Below, piece by piece: positions 62,521-64,000 of a stretch of DNA of 64,000 bases (position 1 is the stretch's first letter; every line of letters begins with the position of its first letter). A model generated the notes under the pieces. That model was not told the origin of the DNA and ran no database searches. It saw only the letters and a program-made list of their open reading frames with translations. Made by a program: the position numbers and the translations under genes. The DNA is taken from contig OW203722.1 of assembly GCA_934045075.1 (NCBI GenBank), positions 961,001-1,025,000 of the forward strand, read 5' to 3'. Source of the DNA: Yponomeuta sedellus. Its lineage: Eukaryota > Arthropoda > Insecta > Lepidoptera > Yponomeutidae.

Positions 62521-62999
62521 AATAAATAATTTTGAATTTTTTTGTATCGTATTGACAGTAATAAGTACTTATTTTAAATACAAAATAATCAACATCCCTT
62601 TAAATGACACCTTTTAAATCATGTTAGTATTTTGACGCTGTAATCAAAATCAACTTTGATACAATCGAGGTCATCTTTGAGATTGTCGAAGTTCACTTGG
62701 ATATTTGTTGACATAATAAAAAAGTTTTTAAGTTTATTTACATAACTGTTACTAAATTTTACGTGGTCAGGTGTACCCACGGAGTATAAGTAAGTGTCTT
62801 TGTACCAATATCCAAAGATACGCCTAAAACATACTTGCACAATGTAGGGCTGCAAAACAAAAATAAACTCGCTTCTATTGCACTTGTTCCTATAATTACT
62901 TAATAGTCATTGCAACTTGCTACTAAAGGTCCGTGGGAGTAAAAAAAAGTGGCTGGTCCACCTTGTAATGCAGACACTTTTCTTCAAATTCAATTACAT
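62521..62999. other. No recognised feature
   Basis: A 78-codon minus frame (62619-62855) has no domain I recognise. Confidence 0.35.
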
Positions 63000-63085
63000 A
63001 AACTCACGCTTGTAATTTGAAAGGTTAGGCGGGGTCTACGGTTTCCTACTTACCAAAATCCTGAAAAATCTCTTTTACTTTATCA
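63000..63085 (+). mobile_element. Repeat family E fragment
   Basis: AAACTCACGCTTGTAATTTG, AAAGGTTAGGCGGGGTCTAC and CAAAATCCTGAAAAATCTCT. The next element inserts just after it. Confidence 0.6.
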
Positions 63086-63087
63086 TC

Positions 63088-63310
63088 ATTTATTGGTTAT
63101 ACCTACTATTTTTTTTTATTTTTAACGCACTAACCCGTGCTAAGGACAATTTAAAAAAAACCTATTTAGAGGATAAAAATTCCACCCTTGCTGGGATTCG
63201 ACCCGCGACCTCTGGCTATCCGTGCCAGCGCTCTTTCCGACTGAGCTAATATCATTTATTAATATAATTTATCTATTTAAATAGGTTTTTAAAAATATAA
63301 TTTATTGGTT
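63088..63310 (+). mobile_element. tRNA-like foldback SINE (family A), left-arm type
   Basis: ATTTATTGGTT is duplicated at 63088-63098 and 63300-63310. Inside: 5' module, inverted arm, and the tRNA-like core in minus orientation (CCTTGCTGGGATTCGACCCG, CTGGCTATCCGTGCCAGCGC) to GAGCTAATATC, then an AT-rich joint and only the last bases of the 3' end (AAATAGGTTTTT). Confidence 0.9.
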
Positions 63311-63387
63311 TCAACTTAAAATCATTTAATTACTTGCATACTTTTTTATTAAGTGTAACCTAATAAGGTGTGGAACGGTGGTCACTG

Positions 63388-63628
63388 GCTTTCTCTCATA
63401 GAGAGAGTATAGGTTTAATTGCCACGCGTGGCCACCGCGGATTGGCAATGTCAAGCGATGAGGTATTTGAAATGAGCACTTCAGACACTCGGGTTTCTTC
63501 ACAATGTTTTCCTTAACATTTAGCGAGTGGTACTGCTACTATACCTTCACAAATATACATAACTTAGAAAACAAAGTCTTTGATGCATGCCCCCACTGGG
63601 AATCGAACCTGGTTCTCTCGCTTCCGAG
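63388..63628 (-). mobile_element. SINE C, most complete copy
   Basis: On the minus strand: tRNA-like T-arm (GTCTCGGAAGCGAGAGAACC, AGGTTCGATTCCCAGTGGGG), middle (GTATAGTAGCAGTACCACTC, GGAAAACATTGTGAAGAAAC), and 3' part (GCCAATCCGCGGTGGCCACG, CCTATACTCTCTCTATGAGA). The D-arm half of the head is missing. Confidence 0.78.
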
Positions 63629-63932
63629 ACTTTACATACTTTGCGCAGTATTTAAAGTAAAATATTATTTTCTTTGTAATTCAAGCCATACCTAAATCCC
63701 ATGGAAAAGTCGATTACCCCGGGGGTAACACCGCGGGCCACAGCTAGTACATAAAAATGGGAATTACACAGATATTTTTTAAAAATGTGATAAACGAACT
63801 TCCTCATTCCTTCTTCTTCAGCCTATGGCTACACAATTCTAAGTTTAGATGTTTGTTTTATTTATTTGGGAAGCAAACAGTACAATAAAAAATATTACTA
63901 CAACAATAAAATTATACAGAAACCAGCAATGC
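63629..63932. other. Mostly unassigned
   Basis: CCGCGGGCCACAGCTAGTAC near 63731 looks like a Helitron end. TTTATTTGGGAAGCAAACAG near 63860 looks like a LINE end. No gene. Confidence 0.45.
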
Positions 63933-63998
63933 ACCTTCCTGCGATGCAGGAAGAGACCCGTGCCCCAGCATTGGGGACATACAACGGTTGATATCGAA
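63933..63998 (+). mobile_element. 5S-like SINE, 3' fragment at window edge
   Basis: CCTTCCTGCGATGCAGGAAG, AGACCCGTGCCCCAGCATTG and GGTTGATATCGAAG. The first hairpin is perfect. Confidence 0.9.
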
Positions 63999-64000
63999 GA

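Noticed and set aside
1..64000. LTR retrotransposons or endogenous viruses
   Set aside because: No long direct terminal repeats, no primer binding site and no gag, protease or integrase motif were seen. All RT domains are of the non-LTR type.
1..64000. Host protein-coding genes
   Set aside because: No frame shows a recognisable host domain, and no convincing set of exons with splice sites was found. Short exons of a long gene cannot be excluded without transcripts.

Overview
The window looks like nuclear DNA of an insect, most probably a moth or butterfly (Lepidoptera). It is AT-rich and has no convincing host gene. Almost everything recognisable is interspersed repeat: non-LTR retrotransposons of R1, CR1/Jockey-like and RTE-like type, four or more SINE families with recurring conserved tails, Helitron-like ends, and small inverted-repeat DNA elements. 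The taxonomic call rests on the look of the repeat families (my recollection of lepidopteran genomes) and was not tested by a search.

Three reverse-transcriptase loci carry the only substantial coding sequence. At 23.3-25.3 kb lies a broken R1-clade element with RT, RNase H and a C-terminal Cys/His motif, interrupted by several frameshifts and a stop. At 36.9-38.0 kb lies the open 3' half of a second element with a YADD motif, a CA-rich 3' UTR and about 66 A residues; it sits inside a tRNA-like foldback SINE. At 50.4-51.9 kb lies a 505-codon open frame of a CR1/Jockey-like element; 3'-end fragments of the same family recur at 9.2, 48.4 and 57.8 kb.

The most striking content is two SINE families. 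One (about 20 loci across the window) has a head resembling 5S rRNA, including the internal control region, and a tail of about 280 bp ending in two small hairpins. Two 5'-truncated copies carry target-site duplications (35507-35624 and 26291-26473). The other (12 loci) is tRNA-derived, but its 3' end is repeated in inverted orientation near its 5' end, so transcripts would fold back. Most copies have clear 10-15 bp target-site duplications; one is a perfect palindrome with 72-bp arms. Both families also contain copies that are inverted or fused on themselves, which suggests a shared template-switching process.

Region by region: 0-9.5 kb is a dense patchwork (SINEs, MITEs, a 248-bp CATATT microsatellite). 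9.5-20 kb is sparser and mostly unassigned. 20-29.5 kb holds many 5S-like and tRNA-like SINEs and the R1 element. 29.5-36 kb is Helitron, RTE-tail and microsatellite sequence. 36-39.8 kb holds the nested insertion and a minisatellite. 40-48.5 kb holds paired MITEs, SINEs and a 3 x 244 bp tandem repeat. 48.5-64 kb holds the 505-codon LINE and many SINE copies. No genes act together here; the relationships are insertion history, plus LINE enzymes that may have mobilised the SINEs.
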